A stretch of DNA of 60,000 nucleotides from Antedon mediterranea (lineage: Eukaryota > Echinodermata > Crinoidea > Comatulida > Antedonidae), in assembly GCF_964355755.1 (NCBI RefSeq), contig NC_092674.1, positions 2,735,001 to 2,795,000 of the forward strand. Direction: 5' to 3'. Below, piece after piece: positions 28,501 to 40,500 of the stretch. The notes beneath the pieces are model-generated. The model was not told the origin of the DNA. It did no database searches and saw only the letters and a program-made list of their open reading frames with translations. The position numbers and the translations under genes are program-made. How positions within the stretch are numbered: position 1 is the stretch's first letter; each line of letters starts with the position of its first letter.

Positions 28501-31500
28501 TGACACCAATCTAAATGAGTAAATAACTTTAACTGATACAATTTAAAAAGAATACTTTTGGTACTTTTAACTAAATACATATAAATTGTTGCATATTTTT
28601 ATGTAAGGTAAAGTAACAAAAAATGTTTTTTAATTGTTAAAAAAACTGTTAATTGCATCTTATCTATGTCTTTCTTAAAAATATATTGTTAAAACTTTCT
28701 TTAGCGAAGATTAGAAACAATAATTAAAATAATAATTTATTAATTTGAAAATATTAAATTTCAAATAAAAAAATTCTTAATTTAATTGTGAAACTTGTTT
28801 TATTTATAAAAAAATGTGTGTTTCTTTCTAAAAACTAAACTCAAGATAAGTACGGAACAACTCGGCAACAGCTTTCTATTTATAGCTCATGTTACCCATG
28901 ACAACTGCTTAGATACGTATCTAAGCCAGTTGCAACTGGACAGAACCGAATCCGTGAGATAAGAATCGCAACTAAGAGTCTTTTAACCTGCTACGTGCGT
29001 GCCAATTAACCAAAACTTTTTGAAAATGTCAGAGAGTAGGAAGTATGAATTAGACTCGACGCTTATCGTACGTAGGCACATCAAAGTATAAAATACTGAA
29101 TACACTGTTACAATGGTAATCAGTTAATAACGTCCTGCATGTTGTTGTAATATGAGTATTCGGCGGGGATTCCCGGGACCTTGATTACTCATTGGCCGTT
29201 AAACCAACTTGCTTACTATCTGTCTTAAGTAACTATCAACACTATTGCATCAACTTCTTGCACCAATTCTACTGCATGCTACTAGTGTTGTTAATTCAAT
29301 TCTACTGCATGCTACTAGTGTTGTTAATTCAATTTAACTTGTACAATCAAATTAACTGTACTGAATATTGAAATGCTTTATTTGTCACCATCATAAAGTA
29401 ACAACAGAATCTTCTTAAAGGTATTAGTAAATTAAATATTAGTATAATAAAAAATAATATAAACAAAAAATTATATCATAAATATGCACACATTATTGCA
29501 CGAAAATTAATGCATAAAAAGAAAGATAGTGGCATCTTTTAAAAATGCTAAAGAAATCAATTTTAGTTTATTTTCATATTTATTCAACTAATGTTTAATA
29601 ACACTGTATTATGTATTGTGTTCTCTTTTTTTTTTTACCTTCCTGGCCATATTATATTCCTGGCCATATTATATTCCTGGCCATATTATATTCCTGGCCA
29701 TATTATATTCCTGGCCATATTATATTCCTGGCCTTTAGAGATGCAGTAGTCCTAAAAGCAATCCCTTTTTGGGACTTATTTTAGAGTAATACTAGTAATT
29801 TGCCAAAACAAGATTTTCTAATTTTCAAATACTTTTTGTTCTAAGTATTATGTGAAACGATAAATGAAATGAAAATTGTTCAAATTCCTTTTCTACAATT
29901 ATTTATTTTCAAGAATCCAGTCTTCTTTTTAGAAGCTGGCCGGCTCGTTATGTAAATTTGCAAAGTCGTTTGCGAGGCTATTGCCTTTTACAAGAATTAC
30001 CAGCTTAAAAACCTGCCTCAGAATCCCATTCTCATTTGTTTCTTCTTGAGCCATGATTTTAAACAACACTACTACAGCATTAATGCTAATATTTCAGAAG
30101 GCAATTTAGACTGTGCTATGTTATTTGGCTTTAAATTTTATTCATTTACTTTAAAAGAAATGTTATTGTAAATAAATAATATAATTTTGATTCACTCATT
30201 GTATTAGTAAACGATAACAGTTAACAAATTTCCATTTATTTCTTGTGACATGATTTTAAACAATACTACAACTGTAGCATTAATGTTAATATTTCAGAAG
30301 CCACTTTAGACTGTGCTGTTATTGGGCTTTGAATTGTATTCATTTCAAAGTAAATTGTAATTGTAAATTTAATTTTGATTCACTCATTGTAATAGTATTA
30401 AAATGATAATAATATTTCTTCTTATCATGGACATGTTGACTTCATCAAAATATTAATTCAATTTATTTACTGTAGTAGTATCAATAGTTTGCTACCAAAT
30501 TCACATGATTCAAATTTGCGCAGATAAACAGATTGTTGCGATAACCTATACATTACAGTACCGGCGAGAATTACTGCCCGATTTGGACGCGGCCGAAGCA
30601 GCATGTGCAAAGTCGTTTGCGAGGCTATTGCCTTTAACAAGAATATACTATCCATGACGCGTCAATCGTATCGACACTATACATGTAGTTTGTTTCATTG
30701 TGCACATGAAAGATTTACTTCTGCACTTTGATAGATTGTAGGTTCCGGCAACGACCAATGACACAGTAGTTCCGAGGTCGAAAGCTCTGTACAAATTTAA
30801 ACATTTTAATGAGAATCAAACGAGCAAGACAAGAAGAGTGTGTTTCGTTGTTTTGGAAGACGTTGAACTCTGTTTGTTGGCATGCTTCTGAACCAATAAC
30901 AACACTTGTTTAATGCCATCATGTACATTACAATGCACTCCTGTCAACGTACATCCCTTGATTATGCAATGTCATTGATGATAGCCTCACATTTATACAC
31001 ACCTGGTAATATGATCTAGTTCTTATAATATCCACTGGGAATTAGACTATAGAATTTGGTTGCAAATTATGGTTTTTTTGCGGTAAATAAAATAATAATA
31101 TTGGCCAAGACATTACAGTTTTGCAACCTGTGTTCACACACTTGAGGTAATCATGCATACAGAATTAAGCTCTGTCTACACCTGCACCATCAAACTAGTA
31201 TGATAAAAAAGTGTGATGTTCCCAAATATGGTAGTGATGTGCTCAAATGTAATTGTGATATGACATCATATCCATATATGGGCACATCACATTTATTGAT
31301 AGTGTAGACAGAGGTATGTGTCATTAACTCTAATACTGTTGTAATAATAATACCACATTTATATAGCTCCATTAAAACTGATAGCTTTTAGAAGTACAGA
31401 AGACCCCCTTACTAAGAAAGTGTCCCCTGAATAGAGGTGTTCCAACGGAAAGAAAGGGGGAAGGGAAGGTATTCTACTGTATCCAATGTAACTTTATAGA

Positions 31501-34500
31501 TTTCAGAATGTAATGTTAGACAAGTTCATAAGATCTTAAAAATGCTATATAGTATCTTACAGAGGTAACAATGCTTTACTTTTTTTTTTAAGTACCTGAG
31601 TGATGACATGATTACATCATTATTACAAAATACATGCAAGAAAAATCCCCTAAATAGAACTTCTATTATTGTTAAGTGGACACATTCGGGAAACAACAAG
31701 GTATAGGGGTTTGATGTAGTGTTAAAACATAATGATCCCTAGTCTTTTCATGTGAAAATGTCCCCTTAATAGGTGTCCCCTGAATAGGGGTTTGATGTAG
31801 GGTTGAAACATACTGACCCCTCGTCCTTTCATGGGAAAATGTCCCCTTAATAGGTGTCCCTTGAATAGAGGTTTGATGTAGGGTTGAAACATAATGATCC
31901 CTAGTCCTTTCATGTGAAAATGTCCCCTTAATAGGTGTCCTCTGAATAGGGGTTTGATGTAGTGTTAAAACATACTGACCCCTTGTCCTTTCATGGGAAA
32001 ATTTCCCCTTAATATAGGTGTCCCCTGAATAGGGGTTTGATGTAGGGTTGAAACATACTGACCCCTCGTCCTTTCATGGGAAAATTTATTAGGTGTGTCC
32101 CAGCAACAAATGTGTCCCAAAGAAGGGGTTCTAACTACATAATATATAGTCCTTCAATCCATTTGGTTATTGCTCACTTACCTACTGAAAATTGTGATAA
32201 CAGTAACAAGGGCCTGGTCCAATTCTTTAACCTTTGAATGCGTTTTATCATCATAATACGTTATGTCAGCAGGCATCTTTAACTTGCCTCTGTTAGGCCA
32301 AATCAATTTTTGTTTCATACTAAAAAACAATTTCACTCCTAGCAGTTGAAAGAATTTTCAAAATGAGCCGCAAAACTCTTCAGGAAAGAACAAGAACTGC
32401 CGGAACAACTACCTTCCTTAGAACTGACTTGCTAAACGTTTTCTTATCTCAGACGTAACTTAACGCAGATATCATACAGGTGCCGCAGAGCGAATGAACG
32501 CTTCACAAGCAGAGAATCGTTTATAAATGAGGCAATCAAGTGAAACATATGACAGCCTCAAGATGCTAAAACCGAAGAGTGAATCACCTTGTGCATTGCG
32601 AGTAAATATGCTAATTTGGCTGGCTTAGCTTTCAGCCAATCATAGCCATGCAAGGCAACTGAGCTGTGGAACTCAAGCATGACACAAATGTACAGGTACA
32701 TAAGCTTCATTTTTACAGGCCTACAGTATGGCAATATTCATTGATATCTCTAGGAATATTATTACAAAATATTACTAACTAACTGATATTACTGTACATA
32801 AGAGTTTAAACTGGAACAAATACAAAATATTCCAAGTTCCTTACTCACAAAAAAAACATTGGCAATGAATTAGATAGTTGACTATTAATTACCTCTTTCC
32901 TGATGTCTTTTATTATTATCTATCTACAGTAATACTCTAATACTAATACTCTAATAAACTAAATTTGCTGTTGTCGCATAATGTTCTGAATTACACAGAC
33001 TTAATGAGTCATGTGTAACTGTGATTTTTGCCGCTTTTTTTCTCCTTACCCTTCCCATTGTATGTATGTATTCTGTTCTTGTTGGTCAAATAAATAAATA
33101 AATAAAATCCCTATTTAAAATGACCAGTACTTGTGGCAGATAAAATTTTCGCCAACTGTAGCAAGCTACTGTACACACTACCACCTCAAATTTAGTTAAG
33201 GTTTATCAAAACTTTATGATTTCAGTACAAAATATTCTATTAGGGTGAATCATAGGTTTTGATACAGACAGACAGTAGAACACAAGGACACCCCTATCAA
33301 TTCTTTGGAGTATTGGAGAGCCACTTTGATAGTGCTTGCACTGTTGGCAATCCTCAGGGTACTCCATCCACACTTGTTTGTATAATGTGGTTTGGAGTAT
33401 TGGAGAGCCACTTTGATAGTGCTTGCACTGTTGGCAATCCTCAGGGTACTCCATCCATACTTGTTTGTATAATGTGGTTTGGAGTATTGGAGAGCCACTT
33501 TGATAGTGCTTGCACTGTTGGCAATCCTCAGGGTACTCCATCCACGCTTGTTTGTATAATGTTGGTTCTTTCTGTTTTTTGGACACCCCCATCAAGGGGA
33601 CCTCTTCTTTGGGACATTTCTATCAAGGAAACCCCTTCTTTGGGACACTCCTATCAAGGGGACTCCTTCTTTGGGACACTCCTATCAAGGGAACACCTTC
33701 TTTTGTACACCCTTAGCAAGGGAACCCCATAGGACGGCCAATATATCTTTTAACACTAAGACCAACCAAGGAATACTTTGTTGGGCCCCAAAGGTGTCCC
33801 CTTAATAGGAGTTCTACTGTATTCCACAACGAGACCATTAACAAACAAAGAACGTCTACAAACTATAATTACAATTCTTCGTAACTTGCGAGGAGTTTGT
33901 AATAAGCTGAAACTCGAAGTAGAACTACACGACATGGTTAGGAATTGGAATGTGATGTCATTGGCTTAATTTAAGTAGAACACTAAACTACCTCAAAATC
34001 TAAATACTATCTGTACACTATTAAAAAACAAATCAAGATGCAGGTATAGTAATGGTATGTTAGTATACTATGCAATTCCTTTTTTTAAAGATTCAATTAA
34101 AGATATACTGTATTGTCCCCCTACAATTTTTTTCACATTTTCTGTTGAATATGCCATTTTAATGTCACATAATATTTTTTCAATTTGACCAAAAACTGGA
34201 TCGGAAAAAAAAATTATATACCTGAAAAAAATGTAATTTAAAGCCAAAAATCTGTTTCCTTGGTGTTTTGTTTGTTTTTTTTTTACAGAATTCAATAACT
34301 TTATTAAAACTGCAAAATGGCCTATTTAAAGTAATTTTATTAATCTTCAGTTTTCATGTTTTTGGGAGACAATACATCTTTTAAATTACTGTTTTCTCTC
34401 ATTACCCAAAAGAAGCTAAATATAATACAGGGCGTGGAGAGATGCACATCTCTAACTAAAATTAAATTCTTTGCATAAAGACATTATAATAACAGGAATA

Positions 34501-37500
34501 GTATTTGCATTATTAACACATACAAATTCTACGTTTTATGTGTAAAATGGTCAAGTTAAGTCCAAGAACTGATTGAAATGTCTGTAACGATTACTTTGGT
34601 TCGTGAGACGTATGACTTTATTGCTGTTTTCAACATGCATTTGCATAATCAGGCATTCCAGAATGTCTAACTCAACTCAGAGATATTCAAGTTCACGATA
34701 ATATTTCTATGTTCAAAACTCAAAATATCAGTCACAAATATAAGATATAAATCAGGTAATTTCTACAGTGAAATGCATTCAACATTTATTCAAAATGGTT
34801 CAGAAAGTAAAATATTAAATAAAGATGTCATCTCTTGATTTATATTTTTTTTGTGGTTAACTACTTTATTTAATTGATTGAGTTTGTATTGTTTGAATAG
34901 AAAGAAATGTACAAACAAAATAAATGTGTTTAAATTGAAGTAAACAGAAAAAAAAAAAGGTACTGAACATTAAATCAATTAGGAATGTTATCTGAATAAT
35001 ATAAAACTATAAATAAAATCAAATATTTACGGCAATTTATCTGGAAAACGTATGACCATAAATAAAATTAAGAAAATCAATGACCAAATCAATTGTCACA
35101 ATCAAATTAATTTATCAACAAACTAGAGTGTCTGACGTAAAACTAACAGACACAATTTGGTTAAAAAGCTGTTTTTATATAATTATGTGAGTATTTTAAT
35201 GCGGTGATTCTGGCTTTGTGCTAAATTTTTTGTATAATAAATTATTAAAATTAATAAAAATTAGGAGGCTTTATGTTTAGAATTTATGGTTAATAAGCTA
35301 TGTTTATGTTTTTATAGAGTGAAAAAAATATAATACAGCTTGAATGAGAGATAAAATCCTGATAGTTATAAAATACTAACATTAAAAGTTAACATCCTAT
35401 GTTTAGAATGATCTATCTATTATAATCACAAATTCTAGTGAATTAATGTCATAATTTTTTCCTTAACTCACAAATCCAGAGAAACAAGATATATTAAATA
35501 GCGCCCTCTATAAATCAGCTGTGATACAATTACAGTACTGTATAATATATAACTATTGGGTACAATTAGTCTACTGCTGTAGTATATTTTATTTCCCAAG
35601 AAAAATGTTTTCAGTATTAATAGTAAATGTGTATTTTGTTTTTTGTTAAAAAAATTTGTTATTGCTAGAGATTATCTAGCATAGCCGAAAGTCTATTGAA
35701 GTCTCTAGGAGAAACAAACTGACTGAAAGCCAAATTATTTATTTCTCTAAATATTTCAAAAAAACAAAGGAAATAGTATCGCCAGAAATTCTCGAAAACA
35801 AGATCATCGTCAACATTGAGTCATACTGAAAGAAATCATAAACTGATCTTATCAAATATTAGATTAAATACATGGCCAATCAGAATGGCTAAATAACGAG
35901 AGTTGTTATTGCTACCTCTAGAGGGCCTCATACAAAAAAAATGTATAAATATTTTCATTTCATAAATTCAAACAATTAACCATTACAGTAGATAAAACCC
36001 ATATTATTGGGATACCTATAGGACCATTGAAGAAAGTTTCTCCTTAATAGGGGTTTCCTCTAAATAGAGGTTGGGCATGGTGTAAAACATATATTCCCCT
36101 CATTCATTTGATATGTGTCCCCTTAATAGGGGTGTCCCTTGAATAGAGGTTGGGCGTGGTGTAAAACATATATTCCCCTCATTCATTTGATATGTGTCCC
36201 CTTAATAGGGGTGTCCTTTGAATAGAGGTTGGGCATGGTGTAAAACATATATTCCCCTCATTCATTTGATATGTGTCCCCTTAATAGGGGTGTCCCCTGA
36301 ATAGAGGTTGGGCATGGTGTAAAACATATATTCCCCTCATTCATTTGATATGTGTCCCCTTAATAGGGGTGTCCTTTGAATAGAGGTTGGGCATGGTGTA
36401 AAACATATATTCCCCTCATTCATTTGATATGTGTCCCCTTAATAGGGGTGTCCTTTGAATAGAGGTTGGGCATCCAGGTGTAAAACATATATTCCCCTCA
36501 TTCATTTGATATGTGTCCCCTTAATAGGGGTGTCCCCTGAATAGAGGTTGGGCATGGTGTAAAACATATATTCCCCTCATTCATTTGATATGTGTCCCCT
36601 TAATAGGGGTGTCCCCTGAATAGAGGTTGGGCATGGTGTAAAACATATATTCCCCTCATTCATTTGATATGTGTCCCTTAATAGGGGTGTCACCTGAATA
36701 GAGGTTGGGCATGGTGTAAAACATATATTCCCCTCATTCATTTGATATGTGTCCCCTTAATAGGGGTGTCCCCTGAATAGAGGTTGGGCGTGGTGTAAAA
36801 CATATATTCCCCTCATTCATTTGATATGTGTCCCCTTAATAGGGGTGTCCCCTGAATAGAGGTTGGGCGTGGTGTAAAACCTATATTCCCCTCATTCATT
36901 TGATATGTGTCCCCCTTAATAGGGGTGTCCCTTGAATAGAGGTTGGGCGTGGTGTAAAACATATAATCCCCTCATTCATTTGATATGTGTCCCCTTAATA
37001 GGGGTGTCCTTTGAATAGAGGTTGGGCATGGTGTAAAACATATTTTCCCCTCATTCATTTGATATGAATGTGTCCCCTTAATAAACAGGGGTGTCCCCTG
37101 AATAGGGGTTGGGCGTGGTGTAAAACATATTTTCCCCTCATTCATTTGATATGTGTCCCCTTAATAGGGGTGTCCTTTGAATAGAGGTTGGGCATGGTGT
37201 AAAACATATTTTTCCCGCATTCATTTGATATGAATGTGTCCCCTTAATAAACAGGGGTGTCCCCTGAATAGGGGTTGGGCGTGGTGTAAAACATATATTC
37301 CCCTCATTCATTTGATATGTGTCCCCTTAATAGGGGTGTCCTTTGAATAGAGGTTGGGCGTGGTGTAAAACATATATTCCCCTCATTCATTTGATATGTG
37401 TCCCCCCTTAATAGGGGTATCCTTTAAATACAGGTTGGGCATGGTGAAAAACATATTTTCCCCTCATTCATTTGATATGAATGTGTCCCCTTAATAAACA

Positions 37501-40500
37501 GGGGTGTCCCCTGAATAGGGGTTGGGCGTGGTGTAAAACATATATTCCCCTCATTCATTTGATATGAATGTGTCCTCTTAATAAACAGGGGTGTCCCCTG
37601 AATAGGGGTTAGTCTGTATCATAAATACTATAGGCAAGACACATAATGTGCTTAGCATCTTTCAATTCTGATGAACAGTATGATGAAGATTTCTACCTTT
37701 TAATAGCCTCAATAATAATTCATTAAACTTGCGAGAAATTACACATATACTTAGGAAATGATTTAATTAACTTATTCTGGCCGAATTAAATTCTGCCCGT
37801 TCTGTCCCGTCTCTTTTAACTTAATAACAAAACTTTCAAGTATTTCCAATTAGCTGTACTAAATTATTTATATCACCTTTGAATTTAATAATTTAATAAT
37901 TTCTAATGCAAAATGCAACTCCAAATAAACCAAAGAAATAAAATATTGTATTTGGGAGGAACAAAAAAAAATGGGGGTAATAGTCTATAATTTAGTGGGC
38001 CAGTTATGGTTTTGAATGAAAATTTAAGTTCCATATAAAAAGTAGCATTTTCAAGTTGAATCCTTAAGGTGTCATAACATGTTGTCTCCTGTACAGCACA
38101 CTTTTCAATTCTTGAGTACTGTACAACTAAACATAGAATCTTAAGCTCTGTCTACACTATCAAACAAGTTTGCCCAAAAAAAGTGTGATGTGCTCAAATA
38201 TGGTAGTTACCGTACTGACGCGGGTATAAGCCCACCCCCCTCGAACATGAAATCACGTCAAGTTTGGGGGGTGGGCTTATACCCGAGCATCCAAAAATGC
38301 AGATCGTCAAAAACAGCACATGTACACTGTGTATTTCCACCATGCGAGCGAGCGCCCTCACGTGTACGACGTTGCCTCTAAATACACGAGGTGTAGAGTG
38401 TCGGAAAATTAAGCTTATAGTTTTAGAATAGAATTTATCAAGCAGAAAAGCAAGTATACAATGTTCGTTAAATAGAAATGTACCCAGGGATGTCACCACG
38501 CTGGTCGGCGCTGGTCGGCCCCGACCAGCACTCAACATTTCCGACCAGGATTTACAGGCTGCCGACCACCACTACTATTTATTAATCATTACGATATTTA
38601 TATTAGGCCTAGGCCTTACTAAAATTCGTACTGAAACATTTTACCTAGCACATTGTTAATTACAGACAAGCTAGCCTCATTCATATAGATAAGACAAAAG
38701 ACTACAGCAAATGTTTCCGTGGTTACGTACGTTACTTTATTTGTAACACAATACCAGGCCTACCCTGCCCTGGTATTCATTGTTACAGCTTGTGAGTCAT
38801 GGCGAACAACGTGCTACACAGCACAGTGTACAAGTTTAAAGTTCACAAAGCGACCATTCAAGCGTTTTATTTTGCACAGATTAAAAATACAAACAAGTAC
38901 GCAGTAATTAAAAATGTACAACTACATAGACCCAAACAAAATAATTTTTAATTGCTGAATGTTTTGTCACCCTGCTTTAATTATATTATGTTACTAGTTT
39001 TACATTTTGTACTCTACGAACTATTAAAAAAAATAAAAAAACATGCGCATGGTTCAGTGAGACCCGGCATGTTCGTTCGTTAATGATCGTCGAGCATGGT
39101 ACAATAATTACACGTCCCTGGATAAACACGTGTCTGTTCTTGCCGGCCATGCACTACATGCTTGCCGCACAGTTGTGAAACAAAAAATCCGGAATTCGCG
39201 AATACGCTAAAAAACTCTCGCGCAAAAGAACACGAACATTATATCGAGCAACAAGTAGTATTAAGGTCTAGGCTAATAATTTATCTACAGTATTTGATTA
39301 GGGATTAGGCCTAAATAAGGAAGCGCCTGTTTTTGTGGAATTCAGATTTTGGGGCATCTATCTAAGCCTTGGCTAGGCCTAGTAGTGGTCGTAGTGTCTA
39401 CCAAGGCTAGGCCTAAGCCTGACGCGATCTATTGCTATTCATTTCGTATGCGTTTTTTTGTTTTCGCGAATATTAACGGCGACTCCCCGGTGGTACAAGG
39501 TTAGGCCTAGACCTGACGCAATTTGTTGTTATTTATTTTCATAATTCTTTATGTTTCGCTAAAATAACGACAACCCCCGGGGGTATACCCCCGGGGGTGT
39601 ACCCCCCCCCCCCCCCCCCCGGGCGGAATTTGCCGACCTGCACTCCAAAAAGCTGGTGACATCCCTGTGTACCAAAGAAATTTAATAAGCTTGTTTATGG
39701 CAGCCGATACCAAATAGTGGTTTTCCGTTTTGGCGACTTGTATGTAGCGTTGTGTGTGAAGCGATCTTCGACCGTGATGGAGTGTAAACAAAACAGGACC
39801 ACTAGGCCTCATATGGCATAGCGTATATTAGCCTAGCTTGGTTATGATCAAAGGTAGGTGTATTCGGTGTATGGACGTCGCCAAATACAAAAATATGTAT
39901 TACGACACACACTGTTGATCTTCGAATTAATGGGTGGGCTTATACATCATCATCATGTCCATATACTGTATGGGCACATCACATCACAAAGTTTGATAAT
40001 GATAGTGTAGACAGAGCTTTTATAGTTATTTAGGTGGTACTGTATACTATCATTAAACTCCTTTCCTGGGTCCCATGTTAACCAATAGAATGTGTTTAGT
40101 GTACAGTATAAATCCAGTATAGTAAGCTTATCTAGCTGTATTGATTCTTTCACTACACCTCTCACTCCTTACTAACGACACCAATATCAGTTCCCGCGTG
40201 ACACTTCACGTCAATATATCGGATTGACCGACTCTGTAGCTTGCCACGTCTTTGCGGAGTAACCTACTCCCGAAGATGTAAACCTTAAATTATGAATGCG
40301 TGTCATGGTTAATTAAATTTCTTACCAAGATACATTAAATAAATGTATGTGTTCATGTTTCAAATCATGTGTTGATACATGAATGTTATTAGGCATGACA
40401 TTCTAAGCACAGAAGAAGCATGTCCTGTTTTTACATAATTCCTGCTGCTTTATTCATCCAATCTGAACGTATCTTATCTACACATCTAAAATTGTAGGAT

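Larger units (their letters stand above)
38143..40020. mobile_element. MITE family A copy split by a 1.7-kb nested insertion
   Basis: Left arm 38143-38207 (AAGCTCTGTCTACACTATCA to AAATATGGTAGT) and right arm 39953-40020 (CATCATCATGTCCATATA to GTGTAGACAGAGCTTT) fit together as one copy. Confidence 0.88.

Noticed and set aside
28870-28895. TATA-like CTATAAATAG on the minus strand as a TSC22D internal promoter
   Set aside because: No ATG-led frame or usable donor in the right phase was found downstream.
33206-33732. Long open frames on both strands, one of 157 codons
   Set aside because: An 87-bp (29-codon) repeat keeps both strands open; the peptides are simple repeats with no family resemblance.
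38194-39812. ORFs of 63-114 codons at 38.2 and 39.6 kb
   Set aside because: They lie inside the nested non-autonomous elements, overlap the terminal hairpins or C-run, and resemble no transposase.
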